From positions 1 to 13,856 of the forward strand of contig CALCGO010000419.1 of NCBI GenBank assembly GCA_937901055.1: a stretch of DNA of 13,856 nt, read 5' to 3'. This DNA is from an uncultured Rhodobacterales bacterium (GTDB taxonomy: Bacteria > Pseudomonadota > Alphaproteobacteria > Rhodobacterales > Rhodobacteraceae). Shown here piece after piece: positions 6,097 through 13,531 of the stretch. The position numbers and the translations under genes are program-made. The notes under the pieces are model-generated. The model was not told where the DNA came from and searched no databases. It saw nothing but the letters and a program-made list of their open reading frames with translations. Each line of letters begins with the position of its first letter. Position 1 is the first letter of the stretch.

Positions 6097-7272
6097 ATGT
6101 TCCTAGACACGCGAAACGATCCCGAGTTCACTCAACCGATCCGCCAAATCGTAACAATGTTGCTGGTAATGTTGCTGGTTGTCGTGATTGGATATCTGCT
6201 GTTTCCGACGGTCTCGCCGATCTTTTTGGTGTCACCTTACCTGAACGGTTTCATCCTTAGCGTATTCGTTTTTGGTGTCTTCGCCAGCTTCTGGCAAGTG
6301 CGGGCGTTATTCTCGGCTGTGGGATGGATTGAAGGGTTCGCGCTGGACCGTCCGGGGCATGAATTCGTGAAGGCCCCACGTTTGCTGGCGTCGCTGGCGG
6401 CATTGCTTAGCGACAGCCGTTCGCGCAAATCGATCAACTCGTCTTCGGCGGCATCAATTCTTGATTCCGTTAGTACGCGTTTGGACGAAGCGCGGGACAT
6501 TTTGCGCTACATTGTGAACCTGCTGATTTTCCTTGGTCTGCTGGGTACATTCTACGGTTTGGCGACGACTATTCCGGCAGTTGTAGATACGATCCGCACG
6601 CTAGCCCCGACTGAAGGCGGCAGTTCTATTGACTCGTTCGACAATCTGATGACGGGGCTTGAAGAACAGTTGGGCGGCATGGGTACGGCGTTCGCGTCAT
6701 CCTTGCTGGGTTTGGCTGGCTCTTTGGTCGTTGGTTTGCTTGAGATTTTCGCAGGCCACGGACAGAACCGGTTCTATATGGAGCTGGAAGAATGGCTGTC
6801 TTCCATCACTAAGGTAGGCATCGGGGGCGATGATGCTGCTGGCATTGATGGCTCGGTTATTTCTGAACTTATGGGGCAGACGACGCACCAGATTGATAGC
6901 CTTAAAGAATTGGTGATGCGCGGTGAAGAACAGCGCATGCGGACCGACGGGCGTTTGGCGTCATTGGCCGAGGCGATCAGTGTTCTGGCCAAACAGATTA
7001 GCGGTCAGTCGCGCGGTGGCAAAGGTGGCGGCGACCCCGAAGTGATGGAGCGTATCGCCGGCGGCCAAGATCGCATTGTCGAGGCGTTGGGCAGCATGGG
7101 CGAGGGCATGGATGCGGAGGCGCGGATGCGCTTGCGCAACATTGATGTGCAATTGCTGCGTGTGCTTGAGGAAATGTCCTCAGGGCGTCAGGATTCCATC
7201 GCGGAAATCCGGCAGGATTTCGCAACACTTATTTATACCCTTCAGCAAGCCATTAATCAGGACGAGGGCTAA
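6097..7272 (+). CDS. ExbB/TolQ/MotA-type proton channel with long cytoplasmic tail
   Basis: 391-residue inner-membrane protein. Predicted helices lie at about residues 15-36, 50-70, 138-160 and 196-220. Helix 3 holds the family signature FLGLLGTFYGLATTI, and helix 4 holds GTAFASSLLGLAGSLVVG, as in the MotA/TolQ/ExbB channel domain. In that family five copies surround two copies of a MotB/ExbD/TolR-type partner and use an ion gradient to rotate or move it. Unlike ExbB or TolQ, this protein carries a further 170 residues after helix 4: helices, a Gly-rich hinge (302-312) and a terminal helical segment. That is closer to MotA/ZorA-type tails. AAGGAAAG sits 8 bases before the ATG. The partner gene starts 3 bp after the stop. 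An in-frame 12-bp duplication gives MLLVMLLV in helix 1. Confidence 0.85.
   Translation: MFLDTRNDPEFTQPIRQIVTMLLVMLLVVVIGYLLFPTVSPIFLVSPYLNGFILSVFVFGVFASFWQVRALFSAVGWIEGFALDRPGHEFVKAPRLLASLAALLSDSRSRKSINSSSAASILDSVSTRLDEARDILRYIVNLLIFLGLLGTFYGLATTIPAVVDTIRTLAPTEGGSSIDSFDNLMTGLEEQLGGMGTAFASSLLGLAGSLVVGLLEIFAGHGQNRFYMELEEWLSSITKVGIGGDDAAGIDGSVISELMGQTTHQIDSLKELVMRGEEQRMRTDGRLASLAEAISVLAKQISGQSRGGKGGGDPEVMERIAGGQDRIVEALGSMGEGMDAEARMRLRNIDVQLLRVLEEMSSGRQDSIAEIRQDFATLIYTLQQAINQDEG
6156..6179 (+). repeat. Perfect 12-bp tandem duplication in helix 1 of the channel gene
   Basis: AATGTTGCTGGT occurs twice in direct tandem (6156-6167, 6168-6179). It encodes part of MLLVMLLVV in the first transmembrane helix and adds four residues, about one helical turn, without breaking the frame. 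Confidence 0.8.
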
Positions 7273-7275
7273 GCG

Positions 7276-8970
7276 ATGGCCCGCGCACGGCGATCAGGTA
7301 AACGCGCCGAGGCCAATATCTGGCCCGGTTTCGTGGATGCGATGACGGCGTTGTTGCTGGTCATCATGTTCGTGCTGTCGATCTTTATGATCATTCAAAA
7401 CGTGATGCGCGAAACGATCACCGGACAAGACGTGGAATTGCACGACCTGTCGGCGCAAGTGGCAGGGTTGGCGCAGGCATTGGGGCTGGAACAGGTTCGC
7501 GGAAACGAATTGTCGAACCAAGTGGGTCAGATGGACCGTGCGCTAACGGACAGTCAGGCGGCATTGCAGTTGCAGACGGCTTTGGTTGCCTCGCTTAGCA
7601 ATGACCGGGATGCGGCGAACCAGCGGATCGCGAGCTTTGAGGAGCAAGTTGCAGGGCTGATTACGCGTAACACGAATTTGAACGCTCAGAATACCAGTTT
7701 GCAGTCGTCTTTGGCGGATGTTGAACAAACAGCCGAAGATCAGGCCAGCCAGATCGAGGCGGCACGGGCGAGTATCGCGGAACTGGACGCCGCGCGTGAT
7801 CTGGAGCTTACGCAAAAAGAAGCTGCGCAATTGGCATTGGCTAGGGCGCGGGCAGAGATTGACGTTGAATCCGAACAGGCGCGGTTGGCCGCAGCAAAGG
7901 CTGATGCCTTGGAAGCCTTGGTTGCTGATTTGGAAACCAAAGTTGTGGAAACCGAGACGGAGCTGGCCACCTTAAGCGACGCAGAAGCCGCGCGTTTGGT
8001 CGAAGCGGCTGCGGCAGAGGCATTGCGCGCACGGCTGTTGAACGCGGATACAGAGTTGACAGCGATGACACTGGCCTTGGAAGAACAGCGCCAGAAAGCC
8101 GAAGATACGTTGACGTTATTAGCGGCGGCGGAGGTGGCGAAACGCAAGTTGGATAATTCCGAAGCCGAGAATGTCGCAGAAATTGATCGTCAGGAAGCGT
8201 TGCTGGAACAAGCAAACGATTTGCTGGCAGGCGAACGTGCGTTGTCGGCAGAAAGCCAGCGGCAGGTAGCATTGCTGAACCAGCAAACGGCGGCGTTGCG
8301 CCAGCAGTTGAATTCACTGCAAGGGCTGCTCGATGCCTCTAAGGAGGCGGACCGGGAGGCTCAGGTGCAGCTTCAGACGCTCGGAGCTGATTTGAACACG
8401 GCGTTGGCGCGGGTTGCGGCAGAACAAAAAGCACTGGCGGATTCGGAAACGGCACGGGCTGATCTGGAAACGCGGGAACGCGAGCGGCTTGAGGCCGAAG
8501 CGGTTGATCTGCGTAGCTTCCGCTCGGAATTCTTTGGTCGTGTACGAGAAGTCTTGAATAATCGTGAAGGCGTGCAAGTGGTCGGGGACCGTTTTGTGTT
8601 CTCTTCCGAGGTGCTATTCGCGCCGGGGTCGGCTGAACTGGGTGCTGGTGGCAGAGCGCAAATCGCGGTTGTTGCTTCGGTTATCCGCGACATCGGCGAC
8701 GAAATCCCATCCGAGATTAACTGGGTTCTGCGCGTTGACGGGCATACGGATAAAACCGGTATTGGTTCTGGCTCGCAGTTTGCGGATAACTGGGAACTGT
8801 CGCAAGCGCGTGCCTTGTCTGTCGTGAAATATTTGATTGACCGCGAAGGCATTCCGGCTAACCGCTTGGCCGCCACCGGCTTCGGAGAATTCCAGCCAGT
8901 TGTGCTGGGGGATAGCCCCGAGGCATTGGCCGCTAACCGACGGATCGAACTGAAACTTACCGAGAAGTAA
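7276..8970 (+). CDS. MotB-like protein with long coiled coil and OmpA peptidoglycan-binding domain
   Basis: 564-residue partner of the channel protein. A short basic N-terminus precedes one membrane helix (about residues 22-42). Asp21 in WPGFVDAMTALLLVI occupies the place of the ion-carrying aspartate of MotB/ExbD/TolR. Residues about 45-414 are an Ala/Glu/Gln/Leu-rich coiled coil; no proline occurs between residues 18 and 449. The C-terminal OmpA domain (about 430-562) has the peptidoglycan-binding pattern: VDGHTDKTG (D492), NWELSQARA (N505, R512), GFGEFQPV and NRRIEL. The ATG lies 3 bp after the preceding stop, with GAGGG overlapping the end of that gene, so translation is coupled. The layout equals MotB or ZorB but with a coiled coil several times longer. 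No flagellar genes are nearby, so a flagellar role is unlikely. Confidence 0.87.
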   Translation: MARARRSGKRAEANIWPGFVDAMTALLLVIMFVLSIFMIIQNVMRETITGQDVELHDLSAQVAGLAQALGLEQVRGNELSNQVGQMDRALTDSQAALQLQTALVASLSNDRDAANQRIASFEEQVAGLITRNTNLNAQNTSLQSSLADVEQTAEDQASQIEAARASIAELDAARDLELTQKEAAQLALARARAEIDVESEQARLAAAKADALEALVADLETKVVETETELATLSDAEAARLVEAAAAEALRARLLNADTELTAMTLALEEQRQKAEDTLTLLAAAEVAKRKLDNSEAENVAEIDRQEALLEQANDLLAGERALSAESQRQVALLNQQTAALRQQLNSLQGLLDASKEADREAQVQLQTLGADLNTALARVAAEQKALADSETARADLETRERERLEAEAVDLRSFRSEFFGRVREVLNNREGVQVVGDRFVFSSEVLFAPGSAELGAGGRAQIAVVASVIRDIGDEIPSEINWVLRVDGHTDKTGIGSGSQFADNWELSQARALSVVKYLIDREGIPANRLAATGFGEFQPVVLGDSPEALAANRRIELKLTEK

Positions 8971-9052
8971 GATTCGACGCGAATAGCGTGCCGGAAAACC
9001 TGACCCCGGCTAAGTGTTTGTAAATGCTAGTTCTATATAGAGGAGACTTGCT

Positions 9053-10159
9053 GTGGCTGATATTTTGCGCAATTTGCGCGCTCATCCGATGTTTCGCGCG
9101 GCACTGATTGTTCCAACATCGATTATGTTGATATTTTCAGTTTTCAATCTGACGGCCCCGCCTGACCCGGCGAAACAGGCGGCTTCGTTTCGGCTAGGAG
9201 TCGTAAATTTCGACAAGGGCAGTATTTTTCCACCGATAAAAGTATCTGACAAAGTGTTGGATGGACTACTTGGCAATTTGCCGTTTGCCGTTTCCAAGCT
9301 GGATACACGCGAAGTGGCACGAGATGCCTTGGAAATGGGAGACGTTTCCGCAGTTTTGATATTTCCCGAAAACTTCACCAAGGCGGCTCTGAGCAGTGAG
9401 CAGGTGGAATTTGAAATCTGGAATTCACAGCACTTAACAATCTCGGAAACGGCTGTGGGTGCTCAGTTGCCGAACATGGTGCAGCTTGGGATGTCGGCCG
9501 CGATTGCGTCGATGCGTGAAGCGCTGGCCGCTGGTCGTTTGCCTGCGGCAGAGATGCCGGTTACAGCTACAATCGAAACCTTCAACAGAGCGCAAAGCCA
9601 AGCCTCGCTTGTGGCACCGTTTGTTATGACATCGGCGACTTGGTTGGCGGCGATGGTTGGCGCGATTATGCTGTTCCTTGCCACCAAAGAAGTCCCGCGA
9701 GGCCCAGCCAAAGCGCTGGTCCGTACCATCTTGCCCGTGATTTCGTTAGGGTTGGCATCGTTGGCACTTGCCGGAGTTGTTGCGCTAACAATTGGCGATG
9801 GAACGCTGTTTCTTGCCGTCTGGCTGACGGTTTGGGGCGTTGCTGTCGCTATTGGCTGGCTGATCAACGGTTTGTTTTCGGTTCTTGGTATGTGGTCGCT
9901 TGTCGTCGTTCTTCCCGCGGCCTTCTACCAACCAGCCATTGGCGGCGTACAGGCTCCGATTACGGCAGCGCCGGATTGGTTGCGCTCCATTGCGGAAATT
10001 CTTCCGTTTGACCAGCTTGGCGCAACGTACAGGAGCGTTATTCTTGGTGGCGGATATGACATTCCCGTTACCCAATTCGTTTGGGTAGGACTGAACGGGT
10101 TGGTTCTGATTTGGCTCGGTTCGATCTTCGTTAAAAAGATGCGGGCAACTGAAACCTGA
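9053..10159 (+). CDS. ABC-2/YhgE-Pip-like membrane protein
   Basis: 368-residue integral membrane protein. One helix (about residues 15-34) precedes a soluble extracytoplasmic domain (about 40-185), and a C-terminal cluster of about five helices follows (188-210, 225-247, 252-275, 277-297, 341-361). This layout, the segment VSAVLIFPENFTKA in the soluble part and LPFDQLGATYRSVILGG before the last helix resemble the ABC-2 permease/YhgE-Pip group. No ATPase gene is adjacent, so it either borrows one or works alone. Start is GTG, supported by AGGAG (9041-9045) 7 bases upstream; no ATG fits better. It lies 82 bp after the MotB-like gene on the same strand and could be the third gene of that operon. 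I see no convincing promoter or terminator in the gap. Substrate unknown. Confidence 0.65.
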   Translation: MADILRNLRAHPMFRAALIVPTSIMLIFSVFNLTAPPDPAKQAASFRLGVVNFDKGSIFPPIKVSDKVLDGLLGNLPFAVSKLDTREVARDALEMGDVSAVLIFPENFTKAALSSEQVEFEIWNSQHLTISETAVGAQLPNMVQLGMSAAIASMREALAAGRLPAAEMPVTATIETFNRAQSQASLVAPFVMTSATWLAAMVGAIMLFLATKEVPRGPAKALVRTILPVISLGLASLALAGVVALTIGDGTLFLAVWLTVWGVAVAIGWLINGLFSVLGMWSLVVVLPAAFYQPAIGGVQAPITAAPDWLRSIAEILPFDQLGATYRSVILGGGYDIPVTQFVWVGLNGLVLIWLGSIFVKKMRATET

Positions 10160-10185
10160 CGACATAGCTAAATAGCAGCTAATAA

Positions 10186-10213
10186 ATCGAGAGCGGCAGT
10201 TGTCGCTCTCGAT
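10186..10213. terminator. Bidirectional intrinsic terminator
   Basis: ATCGAGAGCG (10186-10195) and CGCTCTCGAT (10204-10213) form a perfect 10-bp stem around an 8-base loop, between the convergent ABC-2-like gene and clpA. On the plus strand it is followed by CATTTTG. On the minus strand it is followed by TTTATTAGC. It can end transcription from both sides. Confidence 0.85.
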
Positions 10214-10235
10214 CATTTTGGGATTTCCGGTCGTG

Positions 10236-12551
10236 TTATTTAGCGGCCAGTAGCGGTGGTTTTTTGGTGCCGATGCGGGCTTTGGGCAGATCTTCGATCA
10301 CAAGATCTATATGCCCGTCTTTGACCCCAACCTTGACCAACCCACCTTTGGCAAGCTTTCCGAACAGCAATTCTTCAGCCAGCGGCTTTTTGATGTGCTC
10401 TTGAATGACCCGCGCCAGTGGCCGCGCACCCATGCGGTCGTCGTAGCCTTTGTCACCAAGCCAAGCGGCGGCTTCGGCTGACAGTTCAAACGTTACATTC
10501 CGGTCCATAAGTTGCGCTTCGAGTTGCAGAACGAACTTGTCCACGACTTTCATGATCACGTCTTTTGACAGCGAAGCAAAGCTGATGACCGCGTCCAGAC
10601 GGTTGCGGAACTCGGGGCTGAAGGTACGTTCGATCGCGGCGGTATCTTCACCTTCCCGACGGGATTTGCCAAACCCGATGGCCTCTTTGGCCTGTTCGGT
10701 GGCTCCGGCGTTGGTGGTCATGATCAGAACCACGTTGCGGAAGTCGATGGACTTGCCGTTGTGGTCTGTCAGTTTGCCGTGATCCATGACCTGCAACAGG
10801 ATGTTGAACACGTCAGGGTGGGCTTTCTCGATTTCGTCGAGCAAAAGAACACAATGTGGCTGCTGGTCTACACCGTCAGTCAACAGGCCACCTTGGTCAA
10901 ACCCGACATATCCCGGAGGGGCACCGATCAGGCGTGATACCGCGTGTTTTTCCATGTACTCGGACATGTCGAACCGTAGAAGTTCCACGCCTAGCGTGTC
11001 GGCCAATTGTTTGGCTACTTCGGTTTTACCTACACCGGTTGGCCCTGCGAACAGGTAGTTGCCGATGGGTTTTTCGGGTTCGCGCAGGCCTGCCCGGGAC
11101 AGTTTGATCGCCGAGGATAGCGCGTCGATAGCGGTATCTTGGCCGAAAACTACGCGTTTAAGGTTCTTATCAAGGTCTTTCAGCACCGTCGCGTCGTCTT
11201 TGGACACGTTCTTTGGCGGGATGCGAGCAATTTTCGCGACGACATCCTCGATTTCTTTGGTGCCGATAGTTTTGCGGCGTTTGCTTTCGGATACCAGCAT
11301 CTGCGCAGCGCCAGCCTCGTCGATCACGTCGATGGCTTTGTCGGGTAGCTTGCGGTCGTTGATATAGCGCGCCGCAAGGTCAACCGCGGTTTTGATCGCG
11401 TCGTTGGTGTAACGGATGCTGTGATGTTCCTCGAAGTAGGGTTTCAGGCCTATGAGGATTTTGATGGAGTCCGGAATGCTCGGCTCGTTCACGTCGATTT
11501 TTTGGAAGCGACGCGACAGGGCACGGTCTTTCTCAAAATGTTGACGGAATTCCTTGTAGGTGGTTGAGCCCATGCAACGCAGCTTGCCGCTTTGCAATGC
11601 AGGTTTCAGAATGTTGGAGGCATCCATCGCGCCACCAGACGTAGCACCCGCGCCAATGACGGTGTGGATTTCGTCGATGAACATGATGGCATCATCGTGG
11701 TCTTCCAGTTCCTTCATCACGGCTTTCAGGCGTTCCTCGAAATCACCGCGATAGCGGGTTCCGGCCAACAAAGCGCCGAGGTCTAGAGAATAGATCGTAG
11801 CGCCGGCCAGCACTTCGGGGACGTTTTCGTCGATGATCATGCGCGCCAAGCCTTCGGCGATGGCGGTTTTGCCAACGCCCGGGTCACCAACCAGCAACGG
11901 GTTGTTTTTGCGGCGACGGCAGAGAATCTGAATGCAGCGATCCACTTCGTGTTGGCGACCGATCAGCGGGTCAACGTCGCCATCGCGGGCTTTCTGGTTC
12001 AGGTCATCGCAATATTTTTCAAGCGCGGTTTCTTCGGGTTTAGCCGGAGGTTCGGATGCTTCATGCACATCGTCGCTGCCTTGAATCGCGCGGTCTTCAC
12101 CAAGGCGCGCGTCTTTGGCGACGCCGTGACTGATGAAATTGACCGCGTCGTAGCGAGTCATGTCTTGTTCTTGCAAGAAGTAGGCGGCGTGGCTTTCGCG
12201 TTCGGCGAACATGGCGACCAGCACGTTTGCGCCTGTTACTTCGTTGTGGCCGGACGATTGCACATGGATCGCGGCGCGTTGGATGACACGCTGGAAGCCG
12301 GTTGTCGGGGTCGCTTCGGATCCGTCGATGTCGGAAACCAACGAATCCAGCTCTGTGTCGATGTATTCGGACAGGGTGTTTCGCAAGCTGTTGATATTCA
12401 CGCTACATGCTTTCATGACCCGTGCGGCTTCGGGCTCGTCTAGCAATGTGAACAACAGGTGTTCCAAAGTGGCCAGCTCGTGATGGCGTTCATTCGCAAG
12501 CGCGATTGCTTGGTGGATGGCTGCCTCGAGCGTGGTGGAGAATGATGGCAT
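10236..12551 (-). CDS. clpA: ATP-dependent Clp protease ATPase subunit ClpA
   Basis: 771-residue AAA+ unfoldase that feeds substrates to the ClpP peptidase in the cytoplasm. The Clp N-domain repeats span about residues 1-145, followed by an acidic linker. AAA module 1 has Walker A GDPGVGKT (222-229) and Walker B IMFIDEIH (289-296). Module 2 has Walker A GPTGVGKT (503-510) and Walker B VLLLDEIEK (568-576). The ClpP-docking loop reads IGF (625-627), where E. coli ClpA has IGL and ClpX has IGF. The C-terminal D2-small domain ends near residue 755. No ClpB-type middle coiled coil is present, which supports ClpA. ATG 12551 has AAGGA 8 bases upstream. clpS, often beside clpA, is not in the 159-bp gap upstream. 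A candidate heat-shock promoter precedes the gene. Confidence 0.96.
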   Translation of the reverse strand: MPSFSTTLEAAIHQAIALANERHHELATLEHLLFTLLDEPEAARVMKACSVNINSLRNTLSEYIDTELDSLVSDIDGSEATPTTGFQRVIQRAAIHVQSSGHNEVTGANVLVAMFAERESHAAYFLQEQDMTRYDAVNFISHGVAKDARLGEDRAIQGSDDVHEASEPPAKPEETALEKYCDDLNQKARDGDVDPLIGRQHEVDRCIQILCRRRKNNPLLVGDPGVGKTAIAEGLARMIIDENVPEVLAGATIYSLDLGALLAGTRYRGDFEERLKAVMKELEDHDDAIMFIDEIHTVIGAGATSGGAMDASNILKPALQSGKLRCMGSTTYKEFRQHFEKDRALSRRFQKIDVNEPSIPDSIKILIGLKPYFEEHHSIRYTNDAIKTAVDLAARYINDRKLPDKAIDVIDEAGAAQMLVSESKRRKTIGTKEIEDVVAKIARIPPKNVSKDDATVLKDLDKNLKRVVFGQDTAIDALSSAIKLSRAGLREPEKPIGNYLFAGPTGVGKTEVAKQLADTLGVELLRFDMSEYMEKHAVSRLIGAPPGYVGFDQGGLLTDGVDQQPHCVLLLDEIEKAHPDVFNILLQVMDHGKLTDHNGKSIDFRNVVLIMTTNAGATEQAKEAIGFGKSRREGEDTAAIERTFSPEFRNRLDAVISFASLSKDVIMKVVDKFVLQLEAQLMDRNVTFELSAEAAAWLGDKGYDDRMGARPLARVIQEHIKKPLAEELLFGKLAKGGLVKVGVKDGHIDLVIEDLPKARIGTKKPPLLAAK

Positions 12552-12622
12552 GGTGCGTATCCTTCGAAATTCATCCCACGGGGAATACCGTAGTGTGAGG
12601 GTTCAATACCTCTTAGATGTAA

Positions 12623-12650
12623 ACTTCGGGTTTATTTGCCTATGTTCAAG
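12623..12650 (-). promoter_or_regulatory. Candidate RpoH (sigma-32) promoter of clpA
   Basis: On the minus strand CTTGAA (12650-12645), a 14-bp spacer and CCCGAAGT (12630-12623) resemble the sigma-32 pattern CTTGAA - 13 to 15 bp - CCCCATnT. The -35 is perfect, while the -10 keeps CCC and the final T. Transcription would begin near 12616 and leave a leader of about 65 bases before clpA, a gene commonly under heat-shock control. No competing sigma-70 promoter is obvious in the gap. Confidence 0.4.
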
Positions 12651-12710
12651 GGGAAATTCGCCGCATTGTTGAAATGTTGACTAAAAAAGTCGTGATGTCG
12701 CCCAAAATGC

Positions 12711-13478
12711 TTAAAAATTGTCCTTTTGTTTTCGGATGGCGGTGAAGACCTGCTGGTCTGACGCGTCTTCCATGCCAACAGCGGTCTTCATTTCTGGCAA
12801 GTGCGCACGCAGGAACGGATTTGTGGCCAGTTCTTCGGCTAGGGAGGACGGGACTGTTGGACTGCCATTGGCGCGTTTGGCCGTGACGTCGGCGATGCGG
12901 GCTTGAAGGGCTGTGTTGTTGGGTTCGACGGTTAGGGCAAACTTGGCGTTGCTGGCGGTGTATTCGTGGCCGGAATAGACGATCGTGTCGGCTGGTAGGG
13001 CGGCGAGCTTGGACAGGCTTGCCCACATCATTTCGGGCGTGCCTTCAAACAAGCGCCCACAGCCAAGCGCCATCAGGCTGTCGGCCGTGAATACAGCGTT
13101 GGCGGAGGGGAAGTGGAACGCGATGTGGCCGATAGTGTGGCCAGATACGTCAATGACATGCCCCACGGATTCGCCCAACATGAAAGTGTCACCCTCGTTG
13201 AGCGCGAGATCGAGCGGGGGCAGGCGGTGCGCATCCTCTTTGGCGCCGATGACTTGTGGGTGATATTCTTCCACCAGCTCCGGCAAGCCGTCTACGTGGT
13301 CGTAGTGGTGGTGGGTCAGTAGAACCGCGTCCAGTTTCCAGCCTTTTTCGTGAAGGGCTTTCTGGATCGGATAGGCTTCAGGCGCATCGACAAGCGCTAC
13401 CGTGCCCGTTGCTTGATCGCGAAGCAAAAAGGCATAGTTATCAGCTAGGCAGGGGATAGTTACGATTTCCAATGTCAT
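12711..13478 (-). CDS. gloB: Hydroxyacylglutathione hydrolase (glyoxalase II)
   Basis: 255-residue cytoplasmic metallo-beta-lactamase-fold enzyme that hydrolyses S-D-lactoylglutathione to D-lactate and glutathione, the second step of methylglyoxal detoxification. The dinuclear metal site is complete: THHHYDH (H56, H58, D60, H61), H114 in SGHTIGH, D133 in TADSL and H171 in SGHEY. The glyoxalase-specific GCGRLFEGT segment (139-147) and the C-terminal HAGH domain (about 172-255, including EPNN and NPFLR) separate it from generic members of the fold. The usual GDTL-type metal loop reads ADSL here, with the ligand kept. AAGGAG lies 7 bases before the ATG at 13478. It is divergent from the methyltransferase gene across 53 bp and followed by clpA after 159 bp. 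Confidence 0.95.
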   Translation of the reverse strand: MTLEIVTIPCLADNYAFLLRDQATGTVALVDAPEAYPIQKALHEKGWKLDAVLLTHHHYDHVDGLPELVEEYHPQVIGAKEDAHRLPPLDLALNEGDTFMLGESVGHVIDVSGHTIGHIAFHFPSANAVFTADSLMALGCGRLFEGTPEMMWASLSKLAALPADTIVYSGHEYTASNAKFALTVEPNNTALQARIADVTAKRANGSPTVPSSLAEELATNPFLRAHLPEMKTAVGMEDASDQQVFTAIRKQKDNF

Positions 13479-13531
13479 GTTGGACTCCTTCGTGGTTTAC
13501 GAAAGTCTGACCTATAGATTAGGGTGATGCA

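Noticed and set aside
7740..8147. Antisense Ala/Ser-rich open frame within the coiled-coil gene
   Set aside because: It is a shadow of the Ala/Glu-rich coiled-coil codons. It has no ribosome site and no recognisable domain. Other long antisense frames in clpA, gloB and the channel gene were rejected for the same reason.
6097..8970. A Zorya-type anti-phage system (ZorA/ZorB)
   Set aside because: The two proteins have a ZorAB-like layout, but no ZorC, ZorD helicase or ZorE nuclease gene lies on either side. The neighbours are an ABC-2-like protein, clpA and qmcA, and nothing suggests a defence island.
8971..9052. Promoter or terminator between the MotB-like and ABC-2-like genes
   Set aside because: TATATA at 9034-9039 is too close to the ribosome site and has no -35. 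The GCCGG/CCGGC pair (8990-8994, 9006-9010) is short and has no T-run.
12671..12695. Terminator after gloB (GACT-AAAAA-AGTC)
   Set aside because: The stem is only 4 bp and the T-run is in the loop rather than after it, so it is unlikely to act as an intrinsic terminator.
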